Below are positions 1 to 8,703 of a DNA stretch of 64,000 nt, in pieces. A model generated the notes under the pieces. That model was given only the letters and a program-made list of their open reading frames with translations, was not told the origin of the DNA and ran no database searches. The stretch is taken from assembly GCF_016587415.1 (NCBI RefSeq), contig NZ_BNJI01000002.1:806001-870000 (forward strand), written 5' to 3'. The stretch is from Ktedonobacter sp. SOSP1-85. GTDB lineage: Bacteria > Chloroflexota > Ktedonobacteria > Ktedonobacterales > Ktedonobacteraceae. Position numbers and translations under genes: made by a program. The stretch's first letter is position 1; each line of letters starts with the position of its first letter.

Positions 1-121
1 ATACCTCTTTCGAGGGAAGACAGCCTGGCTGTTTTGCGGTAGATTCTGCAATAGAAAGAACATAACAATATGTTATATCTCCTGTTTCAACCAGCAATAG
101 ACATGGGGGAAAGGAATTCCT
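1..121 (+). promoter_or_regulatory. Leader of the DUF1214/DUF1254 pair
   Basis: No gene is visible before the first start codon. The segment holds a short A+T-rich inverted repeat (ATAAC-aatat-GTTAT, about 64-78) that could be an operator or part of a promoter, followed by a purine-rich ribosome site (GGGGGAAAGGA, about 105-115) just before the ATG at 122. Upstream sequence lies outside the window. Confidence 0.35.
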
Positions 122-1273
122 ATGCAAGAACAAGGTATGGCGCGCCGGGGAGGCGCTGCGTTCATCTGGAAATGGGGAGCGATCTGTGGGGCCGTGCTGG
201 GCGCGATCCAGATCATCATCTCGCTGCTCTCCCCTGGATCGCTCAAGACAATCATTGACGTTCTGGTGTGGCTGGTCGCATTTTTCGTGATCGGCCTGTT
301 CGCCGCTCGCCAGACCGGCAGGGTTACGACCGGCGCGCTGGTCGGACTGGTCGCGGGTCTGATCGGTGGCCTGATCGCGGTGATCTTTGCCATTGTGCAA
401 ATCGCGACCAATGGGCAGGTCACGCAGGCCCTCAATCGAGCCGGGCAGCGTGGCGGGAGTCTCTCGCCAGGTGTATTATACACGATCGTCGTCGTTCTCA
501 TCGCTCTCAGCCTGATCGTGACCCTCGCCTTAGAGCTCGGTCTGGGAGTGGGCCTCGGCGCTCTGGGAGGTCTGGTTGGACGGCGTCTTGCCAGGCCAGC
601 CACATCCACCCCCGTTGTCGATCCGGGATGGACCCCACCGTCCCCTCCCTTGCCTCGTTCACCGGCCAGACATCGAGCCTGGGCTTCCCTCCTGAACCTC
701 GCGTTCGCGGTGCTGGGGATTCTCGCGGGAGCGGTGCTGGCAATTCTCACGGCCGGTCTTCTCATTAACGCCCAGGCCAATGCCATGCAAACGACGACCA
801 ATGGCTGGAATATCAGCTTGCAATGTGGCAAGGCCAGCAATGGCATCTTTCTGCAAGCCGCCTGCGCCCAGACCCTCCCCATGGTCAACCTGCCGCAAGA
901 GGCGGTGTACTGGACGGCGACGGTGGATGGGGCGGGTCAGACGCTCACTGGAGGCCATGACTACCGCCTGCACTTCCCACCGGGAGGGCTGCCGCCCAAC
1001 CAGGCCTTCTGGTCGCTGACCATGACCAACACGCAGGGCCAGATGGTGGCCAATCCGAGCAACCGCTACAGCGTCGGTGACCGGTCGGGCCTGGTGCCCA
1101 ACACCGACGGCTCCATTGACATCTACATCCAGCAGGCCGCCCCGGCGGGGCACGAAGCAAACTGGCTTCCGGCCCCCGGCGGGTACTTCAAGCTCTGGCT
1201 CCGGGTCTATCAGCCCGGCGCGGCTATCCTCAGTGGCGCGTACCACGTGCCGCCTATCGTGGAGGTGCACTAA
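122..1273 (+). CDS. Multi-pass membrane protein with DUF1214-type C-terminal domain
   Basis: A 383-residue protein of unknown reaction. Residues about 13-215 are strongly hydrophobic with glycine-rich stretches and read as roughly five membrane segments, interrupted by a Pro/Ser-rich loop near residue 165. The last 120 residues (motifs VYWTATVDGAG, FWSLTMTN, NRYSVGDR, NWLPAP, LWLRVYQP) match the DUF1214 domain, normally found with DUF1254 in secreted or envelope proteins. The stop overlaps the start of the next gene by one base (TAATG), so the two are translationally coupled. In many bacteria DUF1254 and DUF1214 are in one polypeptide in that order; here they are split, reversed, and the DUF1214 part has its own membrane anchor. 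The domain call is by motif; function is unknown. Confidence 0.75.
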   Translation: MQEQGMARRGGAAFIWKWGAICGAVLGAIQIIISLLSPGSLKTIIDVLVWLVAFFVIGLFAARQTGRVTTGALVGLVAGLIGGLIAVIFAIVQIATNGQVTQALNRAGQRGGSLSPGVLYTIVVVLIALSLIVTLALELGLGVGLGALGGLVGRRLARPATSTPVVDPGWTPPSPPLPRSPARHRAWASLLNLAFAVLGILAGAVLAILTAGLLINAQANAMQTTTNGWNISLQCGKASNGIFLQAACAQTLPMVNLPQEAVYWTATVDGAGQTLTGGHDYRLHFPPGGLPPNQAFWSLTMTNTQGQMVANPSNRYSVGDRSGLVPNTDGSIDIYIQQAAPAGHEANWLPAPGGYFKLWLRVYQPGAAILSGAYHVPPIVEVH

Positions 1274-1965
1274 TGGCGAACATGGAAAACCAGGAACCGA
1301 ACAACCAGGAGAGCGCGGCTGCGTCCAGCTTCTCGCAGACCTCGCAGACTCGGACGAGAAGCTGGTGGAAGGTCCCCCTGCTCACCTTCGCCGTGACCGC
1401 CCTGGTCGTGTGGGGAGTCGGCGCCTTCGCTTACCCCTACCTCTATACGCGTCTCATCTACAACGGGTTGGAGAACGCGGTCGTCCAGCACGGCATAAGC
1501 CCAGGCAGTTCCTCTGGCATTCCCATCAATACGCTCTATACGATGCCCACCCTTGCTTCCCCCTCGCAGTCCAACGCCCTGGGGAGCACCGGGAACCACG
1601 ACACGCTCTACACTGGGGGCTGGCTCGATCTGAGCACAGGGCCGGAGGTGTTGCACGTGCCGGACATGGCTGGCCGCTATTACAGCGTCCAGTTGACGGA
1701 CCCGTGGGGAACGGACTTCGCCTATGTGGGCCGGCGCACCACCGGGACGCAGGCTGGCGACTATCTCATTAGCGGACCGGGCTGGCAGGGAAAGGTGCCG
1801 GTTGGGGTGAGACAGATCGCCTCGCCGAACAACATGGTGTTGCTGATCGGACGCACGCTCGTGGAAAGCGACAGCGACCTGGCCACGGCCTATGGGCTGG
1901 CGAAGCAGATCCAGCTCACACCGCTAAGCCAGTGGAAACCCAGCTACAGGAGCAAGATTGGATAG
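1273..1965 (+). CDS. DUF1254-domain membrane-anchored protein
   Basis: A 230-residue protein. After a hydrophilic, Gln/Asn/Ser-rich start there is one membrane segment at about residues 33-56, so the rest should face outside. The outer part carries the DUF1254 signature region (YTMPTLASP, DTLYTGGWLDLS, GRYYSVQLTDPWGTDFAYVGRR, GDYLISGPGW). It begins on the last base of the preceding stop codon and very likely acts with that DUF1214 protein as a split version of the two-domain family. The C-terminus is shorter than in fused members because DUF1214 is supplied by the neighbour. Biochemical role unknown. Confidence 0.75.
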   Translation: MANMENQEPNNQESAAASSFSQTSQTRTRSWWKVPLLTFAVTALVVWGVGAFAYPYLYTRLIYNGLENAVVQHGISPGSSSGIPINTLYTMPTLASPSQSNALGSTGNHDTLYTGGWLDLSTGPEVLHVPDMAGRYYSVQLTDPWGTDFAYVGRRTTGTQAGDYLISGPGWQGKVPVGVRQIASPNNMVLLIGRTLVESDSDLATAYGLAKQIQLTPLSQWKPSYRSKIG

Positions 1966-2215
1966 GCTGACCCTTTCCATGTCCTATGCAGTCGCTTGCG
2001 CAGGCCGCTCCACGACGCCTCGTGTTTCGTCTGGACCGTTCAAATGCTCCAAACCGGACATCCCTGCAAGCGACGAAGATATCCAGCAAGACACCAAATG
2101 GGCCCTTTATTTATCGCCCGTTTTACCTCATAATTAAGAGATATCAAGCTTCACAGTTTGCTTACTACATAGAGAGGAAAAAGACGTCAGAGATCTCTCA
2201 GAAAGGTTATTGCTC

Positions 2216-2737
2216 ATGAGTCCGTATAGTTATGATGATGATTTTTATAGACAGGAGGAGGAGTGGCAACGACGGGAATATTGGCGCCGACAGGAAGCAT
2301 GGAAAAAGCAGGAGGAACTACGTTGGGAAGAGCTGCGCAAGCAAGAAGAGCTACGCATGGAAGAAGAGTGGCGCAGGGAGGAGCAACGCAGGCGGCAAGA
2401 ATTACGTTGGGAAGAGCAGCATAAGCAAGAAGAGCTACGTGTAGAGGAAGAGCTGCGCAAGCAAGAAGAGCTGCTTCAGGAAGAGGATCAACACAAGCAA
2501 GAAGATCTCTACATGGAAGAGAAAAAATATGCCGATGATGAATATTATCAATCACGAGCACATATGAGATATGATGGAGCATATAAAGAACCGACTGGAG
2601 TTGAAGGCTTTTATTTTGCGAAGCGGCCTCAAAGATCAGTAGGGTCAGCGAATGATGGGAGCCTCATTTTTCTCCTGGTTGCCGTGCTTGTTGCCTTGCT
2701 TCTCTACTTCATGTATACAGGGTCACTCCATTTTTAG
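2216..2737 (+). CDS. Glu/Gln/Arg-rich coiled-coil protein with C-terminal membrane anchor
   Basis: I place the start at ATG 2216, nine bases after AAAGG, giving about 173 residues. Residues about 10-105 consist almost only of E, Q, R, K, W and L in near-repeats (KQEELR, WEELRKQ, MEEEWRR), a long charged helix or coiled coil. A polar Tyr-rich linker follows, then one hydrophobic segment at the C-terminus (SLIFLLVAVLVALLLYFM), making it a probable tail-anchored protein with the helix in the cytoplasm. The DNA under the helix is itself repetitive (AAGCAAGAAGAGCT repeated), so length may vary between strains. It is followed by a perfect hairpin. No family recognised; scaffold or spacer function is a guess. 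Confidence 0.7.
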   Translation: MSPYSYDDDFYRQEEEWQRREYWRRQEAWKKQEELRWEELRKQEELRMEEEWRREEQRRRQELRWEEQHKQEELRVEEELRKQEELLQEEDQHKQEDLYMEEKKYADDEYYQSRAHMRYDGAYKEPTGVEGFYFAKRPQRSVGSANDGSLIFLLVAVLVALLLYFMYTGSLHF

Positions 2738-2768
2738 AAATCAAATTATGAGAGGAAACGATAGTAAC

Positions 2769-2834
2769 TGGTGAATTCACGTAGTATGTAAGGTCCATGC
2801 CAGCATGGACCTTACATACTACGTGAATTCACCA
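2769..2834. terminator. Perfect 32-bp-arm palindrome between convergent genes
   Basis: Left arm 2769-2800 and right arm 2803-2834 are exact reverse complements separated by two bases. It lies between the coiled-coil gene (+) and a small membrane protein gene (-), so it can act as a bidirectional terminator. There is no T-tract on either side, and the length exceeds what simple intrinsic termination needs. Confidence 0.6.
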
Positions 2835-2856
2835 CTAGAATTTCGCCTCTAAGCCT

Positions 2857-2982
2857 TCAGGCATGATGTCGCCAACTACGCATCGCCCAGACCAGCGCAC
2901 CAAGCAGGATCAGTAAGAGGTAGATGTGGTAGGCATAGGTGACAAAAAAGTCTACCAGTGCATGCTCAACATTTAGCATCAT
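2857..2982 (-). CDS. Small single-pass membrane protein (41 aa), P450-linked
   Basis: A short gene read on the minus strand from ATG 2982 to TGA at 2857. The start has an excellent ribosome site (AAGGGAGGTG, five bases before the ATG). The 41-residue product starts MMLNVEHALVD, continues with one hydrophobic helix (YLLLILLGALVWAM, residues about 21-34) and ends with a basic tail (RSWRHHA), so N-out/C-in topology is expected. It begins 40 bases downstream of the P450 stop on the same strand, consistent with co-transcription, and ends just before a strong hairpin. It might be a membrane anchor or partner of the P450, but that is only suggested by position. Confidence 0.6.
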   Translation of the reverse strand: MMLNVEHALVDFFVTYAYHIYLLLILLGALVWAMRSWRHHA

Positions 2983-3021
2983 GTACACCTCCCTTGATTT
3001 GCCCGGCGCTCGCAATTTGCG

Positions 3022-4209
3022 CTAACTCAACTCCACGAACAGGCGCTTCATGCCGAAAAGGAGGCTGTTACGCACCTGCTCAGGGAGTTTGTCTTCGGCG
3101 ATGTGGATAGCTCTGATGCGCTGGGCAAGCTTTGTAAGAGCTATTTTGGTCTCCAGACGGGCCAGGGGCGCTCCAATACAGAAGTGAATGCCATGGCCGA
3201 AGGATTGATGGCGATTGGGGTTGCGCTCGATGTCGAAGCGCTCGGGATCAGGAAAGACCTGTTCATCGAAGTTGGCCGAGAGGCGGTTGATCTGCACATA
3301 CTCGCCTGCGTGGATCTGCTCACCACCGATCTCGACATCTCGCTTTGCCACGCGCCCAAGCACAAGGTCATTGGGGCCAGCGCGAAATGGCGGCATATAG
3401 CGCAGAATCTCTTCTACGGCACTGGGAATCAGCTCGGGTTGCCCGCGCAGACGCTGGAAGGTCTCGGGATGCGCGTCAAAACAGAGAAAGGCATTGCCCA
3501 GGATATTCGTCGTCGTAATATTGCCCGCGATAAAGAGAGTAAAACAGAAGCCGATCAACTCGTCATGGCTGAGGTGCTCGCCATCGACCTCCGAGTTGAT
3601 CAAAAGGCTGAGAATATCCTGGCATGGCTCGCGTCTCCGCTCCTCAATCGAGCGCTCAAAGTATTCAGTGAAGAGCTTGTTGGCCTGCTCGGCCTCTTCA
3701 TCGTCGCTGGTGAGCGCGTCATTCCAGGCCTTAAACTGGCGCCACTTCTCGCGCGGCATGCCCAGCATATCGGAAATGACCATCACGGGGAGCGGATTGG
3801 CGAAGCTATCCATCCAGTCCACGCGCTTACGGGCAAGCGCCTCGTCGAGCAGTTCATCGACTATATGCTCGATCTGGGGCGCCATCTCGGCAATAGTACG
3901 GGCCGAGAAGCTTGCCGTCAGTAGGGAGCGCATCTGGCGATGGCGCGGCGGGTCCAGTTCGATAATGCTGGGCTGGTCTCTTCTGGGTCCCGGCCTGCGA
4001 TCGCGATTGAGGCTCCGCTCAGAGGAGAAGGTAGCATAGTCGCTCTGCACACGCACCACGTCCTCATAGCGGAAGACGAGCCAGCTCTTGCTCTCATCAT
4101 CAAACACAACCGGGTGAGATGCGCGCATCGAGCGGCACCATTCACGCAACTGCTCATGATAGACTCTAGGCTCGATACTCAGGTCATCGATAAAGGCAGG
4201 AAGACGCAT
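3022..4209 (-). CDS. Cytochrome P450
   Basis: A 395-residue soluble bacterial P450, a heme monooxygenase that would need separate ferredoxin/reductase partners (none nearby). The heme-binding loop FGHGIHFCIGAPLARLE near residue 345 supplies the cysteine ligand; the K-helix ExxR is EILR in VEEILRYMPP. The I-helix reads FIAGNITTTN: the usual acid before the Thr (AGxE/DTT) is replaced by Ile, so proton delivery may differ from standard members. Length is normal for class I bacterial P450s. The start at 4209 follows GGGGAAC. Substrate cannot be told from sequence; no biosynthetic cluster is adjacent, only the 41-residue membrane protein downstream. Confidence 0.95.
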   Translation of the reverse strand: MRLPAFIDDLSIEPRVYHEQLREWCRSMRASHPVVFDDESKSWLVFRYEDVVRVQSDYATFSSERSLNRDRRPGPRRDQPSIIELDPPRHRQMRSLLTASFSARTIAEMAPQIEHIVDELLDEALARKRVDWMDSFANPLPVMVISDMLGMPREKWRQFKAWNDALTSDDEEAEQANKLFTEYFERSIEERRREPCQDILSLLINSEVDGEHLSHDELIGFCFTLFIAGNITTTNILGNAFLCFDAHPETFQRLRGQPELIPSAVEEILRYMPPFRAGPNDLVLGRVAKRDVEIGGEQIHAGEYVQINRLSANFDEQVFPDPERFDIERNPNRHQSFGHGIHFCIGAPLARLETKIALTKLAQRIRAIHIAEDKLPEQVRNSLLFGMKRLFVELS

Positions 4210-4421
4210 AAAACCTGTTCCCCTTTCTTATGCCAACAAGACAAAGCAACTGAGAACCTTGTTTCATTATACGCCTGCATGTATCAATACCCGCTTGCTA
4301 TGCGCCATCTTCAGCAGCCATGTTATATCTGCCTACCACGCGCCAGCGCCCCGGAAGCGCACCCAAACCACAGGCATTCCAGGACGCTCCATTCATTTTG
4401 TGAACCACTAGCCACTGAACG

Positions 4422-5717
4422 CTAAATTTCATTTGCTACCAGGCGCTCGAAGCCCCAACGGCGGCCGTACTCGTCCATCTCAATGACGCTGTGCTTGAGA
4501 CGGGCCTCCTCGGCAGCGAAGGCCAGCAAGTGGCTCTGGACGGAGGTCGCGGCAGCCGTCAGGCCAGTCTCTCGCCCCTCGCTACGGACCAGGCGCAGGA
4601 AGTCGCGTATGATACCAAAGTCGCCGCCACCATGCCCCTGCGGGCCTCCCTCATTGGAGAGGGTATAGACCTTATGTGTGCCCGTGCCGAACTCGTTGAC
4701 TTCGATCTGGTTGGTGTCGCGCGCCATGGTTCCCCACATCTCGCCCTTTGTGCCCATGAGCTTGATCTTGCGTGTCACGTCATCGGTGAAGGCGCACATG
4801 GTGAAAGCGGCGGTGACATCGTTGTCAAATTGGAGGCTCACGACCTGGTGATCTACGACATCGTTATCACAGTGATAGACACAGCGGCCATATGGTCCCT
4901 CCTCCAGGGCTTTCATCAGGGGCTCGCGGCTGGTATCGACACTGACGACCGAGGCAGGCCAGCCGTCCTTGCCTGTCAGATAGAACTTTGGCGCATAATA
5001 GGCGCAGGTATGTGCCGCCGGGCAGCCATCGGTACAGCGCATAGGCGCTCCTGGAGGTGCGTTCTCCGACTTAAAGTGGGTCAGGGCGCCGAAGGAGGAG
5101 AGCCGCGTACAGTTGGCGTCCGCGAGCCAGAGCAGGATATCCATGTCGTGACAGGACTTGGCGAGGATCATGGGGCTGGAGAGCGCGGTATTGCGCCAGT
5201 TGCCGCGCACATAGCTATGAGCATAGTGCCAGTAGGCAACATTCTCGCTATGCTCAATCGATACCAAGCTACCAATCGCTCCTTCATCCAGCAGGCGCTT
5301 GAGGGTACTGAAGAAGCTGGTAAAGCGCAACACATGGCAGATGGAAAAGACGCGCCCGACCTCAGCCGCGTATGCCCCCATCTTCACGCACTCCGCCGGG
5401 TCCGGCGACATGGGTTTCTCCAACAGGACATGGTAGCCCGCCTGGAGAGCCGCCATGGCTGGCTCAAAGTGCATACGGTCCTGCGTGCAGATCAAGACGG
5501 CATCGGCAAGCTTTGGCTGGCTCAACAGCTCACGCCAATCGGCGAAGACACGCTCAGCGGGGAGATTATGCAGTTGCTGAAACTTCGCTCTACGGCCAGA
5601 ATTGATCTCGGCCACAGCGACAAATTCAAGCTCATAGGGGTTCTGTAAGGCATAGCTACCATAGCTCTCCATTCCTCGCGAACCCGCGCCAATCAACGCA
5701 ATAGTTACCTTCTTCAT
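4422..5717 (-). CDS. Gfo/Idh/MocA-family oxidoreductase
   Basis: NAD(P)-dependent oxidoreductase family acting on sugars or inositols. I choose the ATG at 5717 (MKKVTIALIGAGSRG), preceded by AGGAGGGTC; an upstream in-frame start lacks a ribosome site. The N-terminus is a Rossmann fold (GAGSRG), the central catalytic EKP motif is visible (LLEKPMSPD), followed by the substrate-binding domain. An insert with three cysteines (CTDGCPAAHTC) is seen around residue 240 and may bind metal or be structural. The gene is divergent from the molybdopterin oxidoreductase, with about 180 bases between starts. Substrate unknown. Confidence 0.93.
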   Translation of the reverse strand: MKKVTIALIGAGSRGMESYGSYALQNPYELEFVAVAEINSGRRAKFQQLHNLPAERVFADWRELLSQPKLADAVLICTQDRMHFEPAMAALQAGYHVLLEKPMSPDPAECVKMGAYAAEVGRVFSICHVLRFTSFFSTLKRLLDEGAIGSLVSIEHSENVAYWHYAHSYVRGNWRNTALSSPMILAKSCHDMDILLWLADANCTRLSSFGALTHFKSENAPPGAPMRCTDGCPAAHTCAYYAPKFYLTGKDGWPASVVSVDTSREPLMKALEEGPYGRCVYHCDNDVVDHQVVSLQFDNDVTAAFTMCAFTDDVTRKIKLMGTKGEMWGTMARDTNQIEVNEFGTGTHKVYTLSNEGGPQGHGGGDFGIIRDFLRLVRSEGRETGLTAAATSVQSHLLAFAAEEARLKHSVIEMDEYGRRWGFERLVANEI

Positions 5718-5898
5718 AAAGACCCTCCTTGCAAATAGCATCCACAGTTACCAATGACTATACCACCTTCCGCTACTGTTTAAGACTATGCTACATAAAA
5801 CGTTCGTGACAATTGTGAGTCTGGTAACCTGGCAATTCATCAAAGCATCTGATAGTATGGAAGAGTACTATCAGCTCTAGCAAGATGGAGGGAAACCA
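5718..5898. promoter_or_regulatory. Divergent promoter region
   Basis: This gap contains the two ribosome sites and must carry both promoters. GTTACC near 5748 and GGTAACC near 5823 form a loose inverted pair that could be an operator, but I see no unmistakable -35/-10 pair. Confidence 0.3.
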
Positions 5899-7953
5899 AT
5901 GCCAGCCAGGCGCCAGGTCACAACTATGTGCCCAATGAACTGTCTACCTACGCAGTGCGGTATGACCGTCGAGGTTGAAGAGAATAAGCTCGTGTCGCTC
6001 AAGGGCGATGTCCATAACCCGGATAGCCGGGGCTTCCTCTGCATTCGTGGCAGAGCGGCGGGCGAGATTTTTGACAATCCCAAACGCTTGCTACACCCTC
6101 TGCGGCGCGTTGGAGCACGAGGCGAGAACAGGTGGGAAGAGTGCTCGTGGGACGAGGCATACAACCTGATCGTTGAGAACATACAACAGACGCAGCCTGA
6201 GCGCGTTGGCCTCTGGCGCGGACATGGCGTGGGCACAACCGGGATAGCCTCATCGCTGATCAGCCGCCTGGGAATCCTTGCTGGTTACCAGAACTGGAAC
6301 ACGGGAATCGTCTGCTGGAACATGGGCGGCTATGGCCTGGGCCTAACCGGCACACTGGAGACCCATACCAAAGAGGATATGGCGGCGAACTCGCGCACCA
6401 TCCTCTTCTGGGGTTCGACCCTCTCCAGCCAGCCAGGCACGGCGCCGCACCTGATCGAGGCACGCAAGCGCGGCGCATATGTCGTCCATATCGATACACG
6501 ACGCACAGAGATCTCGCGCCACGCCGACGAAGTAATTCTGCTACAACCGGGCAGTGATGCCGCGCTGGCACTCGCCATGGCCCATGTTATCCTACAAGAG
6601 GGCCTGAGCGACCAGGCCTTTATCGATCAGCATACCCTAGGCTTCGCGGAATTCGCCGCGCACGTCCAGCAATACACACCAGAATGGGCGGCGGAGATGA
6701 CCGGAATTGAGCCAGAGCGCATTCGCCAGTTAGCCCGGCGCTATGCCACGGCGACGCCAGCGATGATCGTGCTGGGTGGCAGTTCCATGTACAAGCATCA
6801 GCATGGCTGGGAGGCCAGCCGGGCCATTGCCTGTCTCCCCGCCCTCACGGGTCAACTGGGTCACGCGGGCGGCGGTCTGGGACCTCGCCACGGCGCCTCT
6901 CCTCGTAGCGATGGCAATGCGAATGTCATGCAAGATATCGTTGCCAGACCAAACCCCGCACCCATTCCCAGTCATATGCCAACGATTAGCGCGGCGTTCC
7001 AGGATGGCAAGATCGACGTTCTGCTCGTACTTGGCAGCAATATGCTCTCCACCTTCGCAGACAATAATGCGTTAGCACGTGGGTTAGAACAGATCAAGTG
7101 TATCGTTTCGTTTGACCTCTTTATGAACGAGACGGCCCGGCGCTATGCCGACTTGATTCTTCCCGGCACGGCCTGGCTGGAGGATATAGGCCTCAAGCAG
7201 ACGGCGACACATATGTACCTGATGGAACGCGCCCTGGAGCCAGAGGGCGAGTGCCGCTCCCTGATCACCGTCTTGCGCCAGCTCGCAGACAGGCTAGAGC
7301 TAGAAAACTTCTTTCCCTGGGCCAACGAAGAGGTGTATATCAATGCCCTCCTGGCGAAGCAGCAAACACCATCTGGCAATAAGCTCACAGTAGACGATCT
7401 ACGAGCGAGCGGCGGCTACTGGCAGAAAAGTGGGCTTGAGCATATCGCCTACCTGGATCACCAGTACCATACGCCATCGAAGAAAGTCGAGTTCTGGAGC
7501 GAGCGCGCACAGGAAGCGGGCCTTCCGCCACTGCCAACTTATACAATGCCCCAGAGAGAGGCCTATCCCCTGCGCTTCTGCCAGGGCCGCACGCTGACCG
7601 CCTTCCACGCCTTCTTCGATGAGGGACAGGCCTTGCCAACCCTGGCCAGGGTCAATCCAGGACCAGAGCTATGGATCCACCCCCAGGATGCGCAGGCGCG
7701 CGAGATCGAGACTGGTAGCCTGATTGTTATGAACAATGAGCGTGGCAGCTTCGAGGCTAGGGCGCACATAACCGAGGATGTCCTGCCGGGCGTAGTCTGG
7801 ATGCGAGATGGCTGGGCGGGCGTGAACCGGCTTACCAGCGGCGCGCCAGTCGTTCCCCTGGCAGCCAACGACGCGGTTGCGGGCATTCCTGGCGGCCAGG
7901 CCACCTACGACGCCTGGATTGAGGTACACAAAGTGGTCGGGATCAAGGCATGA
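5899..7953 (+). CDS. Molybdopterin (bis-MGD) oxidoreductase, formate-dehydrogenase-like
   Basis: A 684-residue member of the DMSO reductase/formate dehydrogenase superfamily. Near the N-terminus CPMNCLPTQC plus a later Cys (FLCIRG) gives the four ligands of an Fe4S4 cluster. The Mo/W-bisMGD core follows, with GSTLSSQPG, VVHIDTRRTE and ILGGSSMY/LVLGSNMLS nucleotide-binding stretches, and the C-terminal molydop-binding beta-barrel (IHPQDAQAREIETGSLIVM). A cysteine in GIVCWNMGG at about residue 140 is at the position expected for the metal ligand. No Tat signal is visible, so a cytoplasmic enzyme is likely. A good ribosome site (TGGAGGG) precedes ATG 5899. It overlaps the following formyltransferase by four bases. 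Substrate is not decided; formate, nitrate or a thiosulfate-like compound are all possible for this fold. Confidence 0.9.
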   Translation: MPARRQVTTMCPMNCLPTQCGMTVEVEENKLVSLKGDVHNPDSRGFLCIRGRAAGEIFDNPKRLLHPLRRVGARGENRWEECSWDEAYNLIVENIQQTQPERVGLWRGHGVGTTGIASSLISRLGILAGYQNWNTGIVCWNMGGYGLGLTGTLETHTKEDMAANSRTILFWGSTLSSQPGTAPHLIEARKRGAYVVHIDTRRTEISRHADEVILLQPGSDAALALAMAHVILQEGLSDQAFIDQHTLGFAEFAAHVQQYTPEWAAEMTGIEPERIRQLARRYATATPAMIVLGGSSMYKHQHGWEASRAIACLPALTGQLGHAGGGLGPRHGASPRSDGNANVMQDIVARPNPAPIPSHMPTISAAFQDGKIDVLLVLGSNMLSTFADNNALARGLEQIKCIVSFDLFMNETARRYADLILPGTAWLEDIGLKQTATHMYLMERALEPEGECRSLITVLRQLADRLELENFFPWANEEVYINALLAKQQTPSGNKLTVDDLRASGGYWQKSGLEHIAYLDHQYHTPSKKVEFWSERAQEAGLPPLPTYTMPQREAYPLRFCQGRTLTAFHAFFDEGQALPTLARVNPGPELWIHPQDAQAREIETGSLIVMNNERGSFEARAHITEDVLPGVVWMRDGWAGVNRLTSGAPVVPLAANDAVAGIPGGQATYDAWIEVHKVVGIKA

Positions 7954-8552
7954 AGCTAAAATTGGGTTTTCTCGCATCTCATGGCGGAAGTAGCTTTCAA
8001 ACCATTTACCGGGCCATACGGGCTGGCCACTTGGACGCCGAGGCTTGCGTTGTTATAAGCAATAATAGCAAGTCTGCGGCACTGACCTTTGCCAGGACGG
8101 CTGGCGTGCCAGCTTATCACCTCAGCCTCCAGACGGAATCTACTTCCGAACTGTTGGATGAGGAGATCAAGCGCACCCTCCAGGCGCACGGGGTCCAGTT
8201 TGTGGTCCTCAGCGGATATATGAAAAAGCTGGGGCCACAGACGCTCGCGACTTACCACCAGCAGATCTTCAATATTCATCCCGCCCTCCTGCCCAACTAT
8301 GGAGGTCAGGGCATGTATGGAGATCATGTTCATCAAGCCGTGCTGGCGGCAGGCGAGCACGAGACTGGTATTACGGTCCACCTTATAGACGAGCACTATG
8401 ACCACGGCGAGATCCTTGCTCAATGCAGAGTGCCCGTCCTGTCAGGAGACACCGTGGAGAGCCTGAGTCAACGCGTCAAAGAGCGGGAGCCAGGCTTCTT
8501 TCTCGAAGTATTGCAACATCTGGCGGCACAAGACACATTTATAGAGTGGTAG
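7950..8552 (+). CDS. PurN-like formyltransferase
   Basis: A 200-residue formyl-transferase-N-fold protein, beginning in the ATGA overlap with the molybdoenzyme. It has the N-terminal LGFLASHGGSSFQ loop, the NIHPALLP motif with the catalytic His, and a C-terminal TGITVHLIDEHYDHGEILAQ stretch holding the conserved Asp. It would transfer a formyl group from 10-formyltetrahydrofolate, classically to GAR in purine synthesis. Translational coupling with a formate-dehydrogenase-like enzyme and the absence of other pur genes make a role in one-carbon or formyl metabolism an alternative to de novo purine synthesis. A clear hairpin terminator follows. Confidence 0.85.
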   Translation: MKLKLGFLASHGGSSFQTIYRAIRAGHLDAEACVVISNNSKSAALTFARTAGVPAYHLSLQTESTSELLDEEIKRTLQAHGVQFVVLSGYMKKLGPQTLATYHQQIFNIHPALLPNYGGQGMYGDHVHQAVLAAGEHETGITVHLIDEHYDHGEILAQCRVPVLSGDTVESLSQRVKEREPGFFLEVLQHLAAQDTFIEW

Positions 8553-8627
8553 ATTGTTTTCAAGCTCAGGCCCAGATCTTTTGCTCTTTGAGAGAAGAGC
8601 GCATATCGCCAAGAGTATATAAAAGCC

Positions 8628-8665
8628 TTGTAGGCATCCTGTGTCGATCAATCGGATGCCTACAA
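8628..8665 (+). terminator. Hairpin after the formyltransferase gene
   Basis: Twelve-base arms TTGTAGGCATCC (8628-8639) and GGATGCCTACAA (8654-8665) enclose a 14-base loop. It lies about 75 bases after the stop codon and would end the molybdoenzyme-formyltransferase transcript. Confidence 0.6.
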
Positions 8666-8703
8666 AGAATTCATCGAACTATCTGAAACGATACCATCGG
8701 TTC

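Noticed and set aside
73..888. Long minus-strand reading frame opposite the DUF1214 gene
   Set aside because: It is a mirror of a high-GC coding region, with Arg/Pro/Ala-rich composition, no ribosome site and no family; the plus-strand gene has domains and coupling.
2209..2215. TTG start at 2210 for the coiled-coil gene
   Set aside because: ATG 2216 is two codons later and properly spaced from AAAGG.
4491..5648. 385-codon plus-strand frame opposite the Gfo/Idh/MocA gene
   Set aside because: Codon pattern mirrors the minus-strand gene, which has a ribosome site and clear family motifs.
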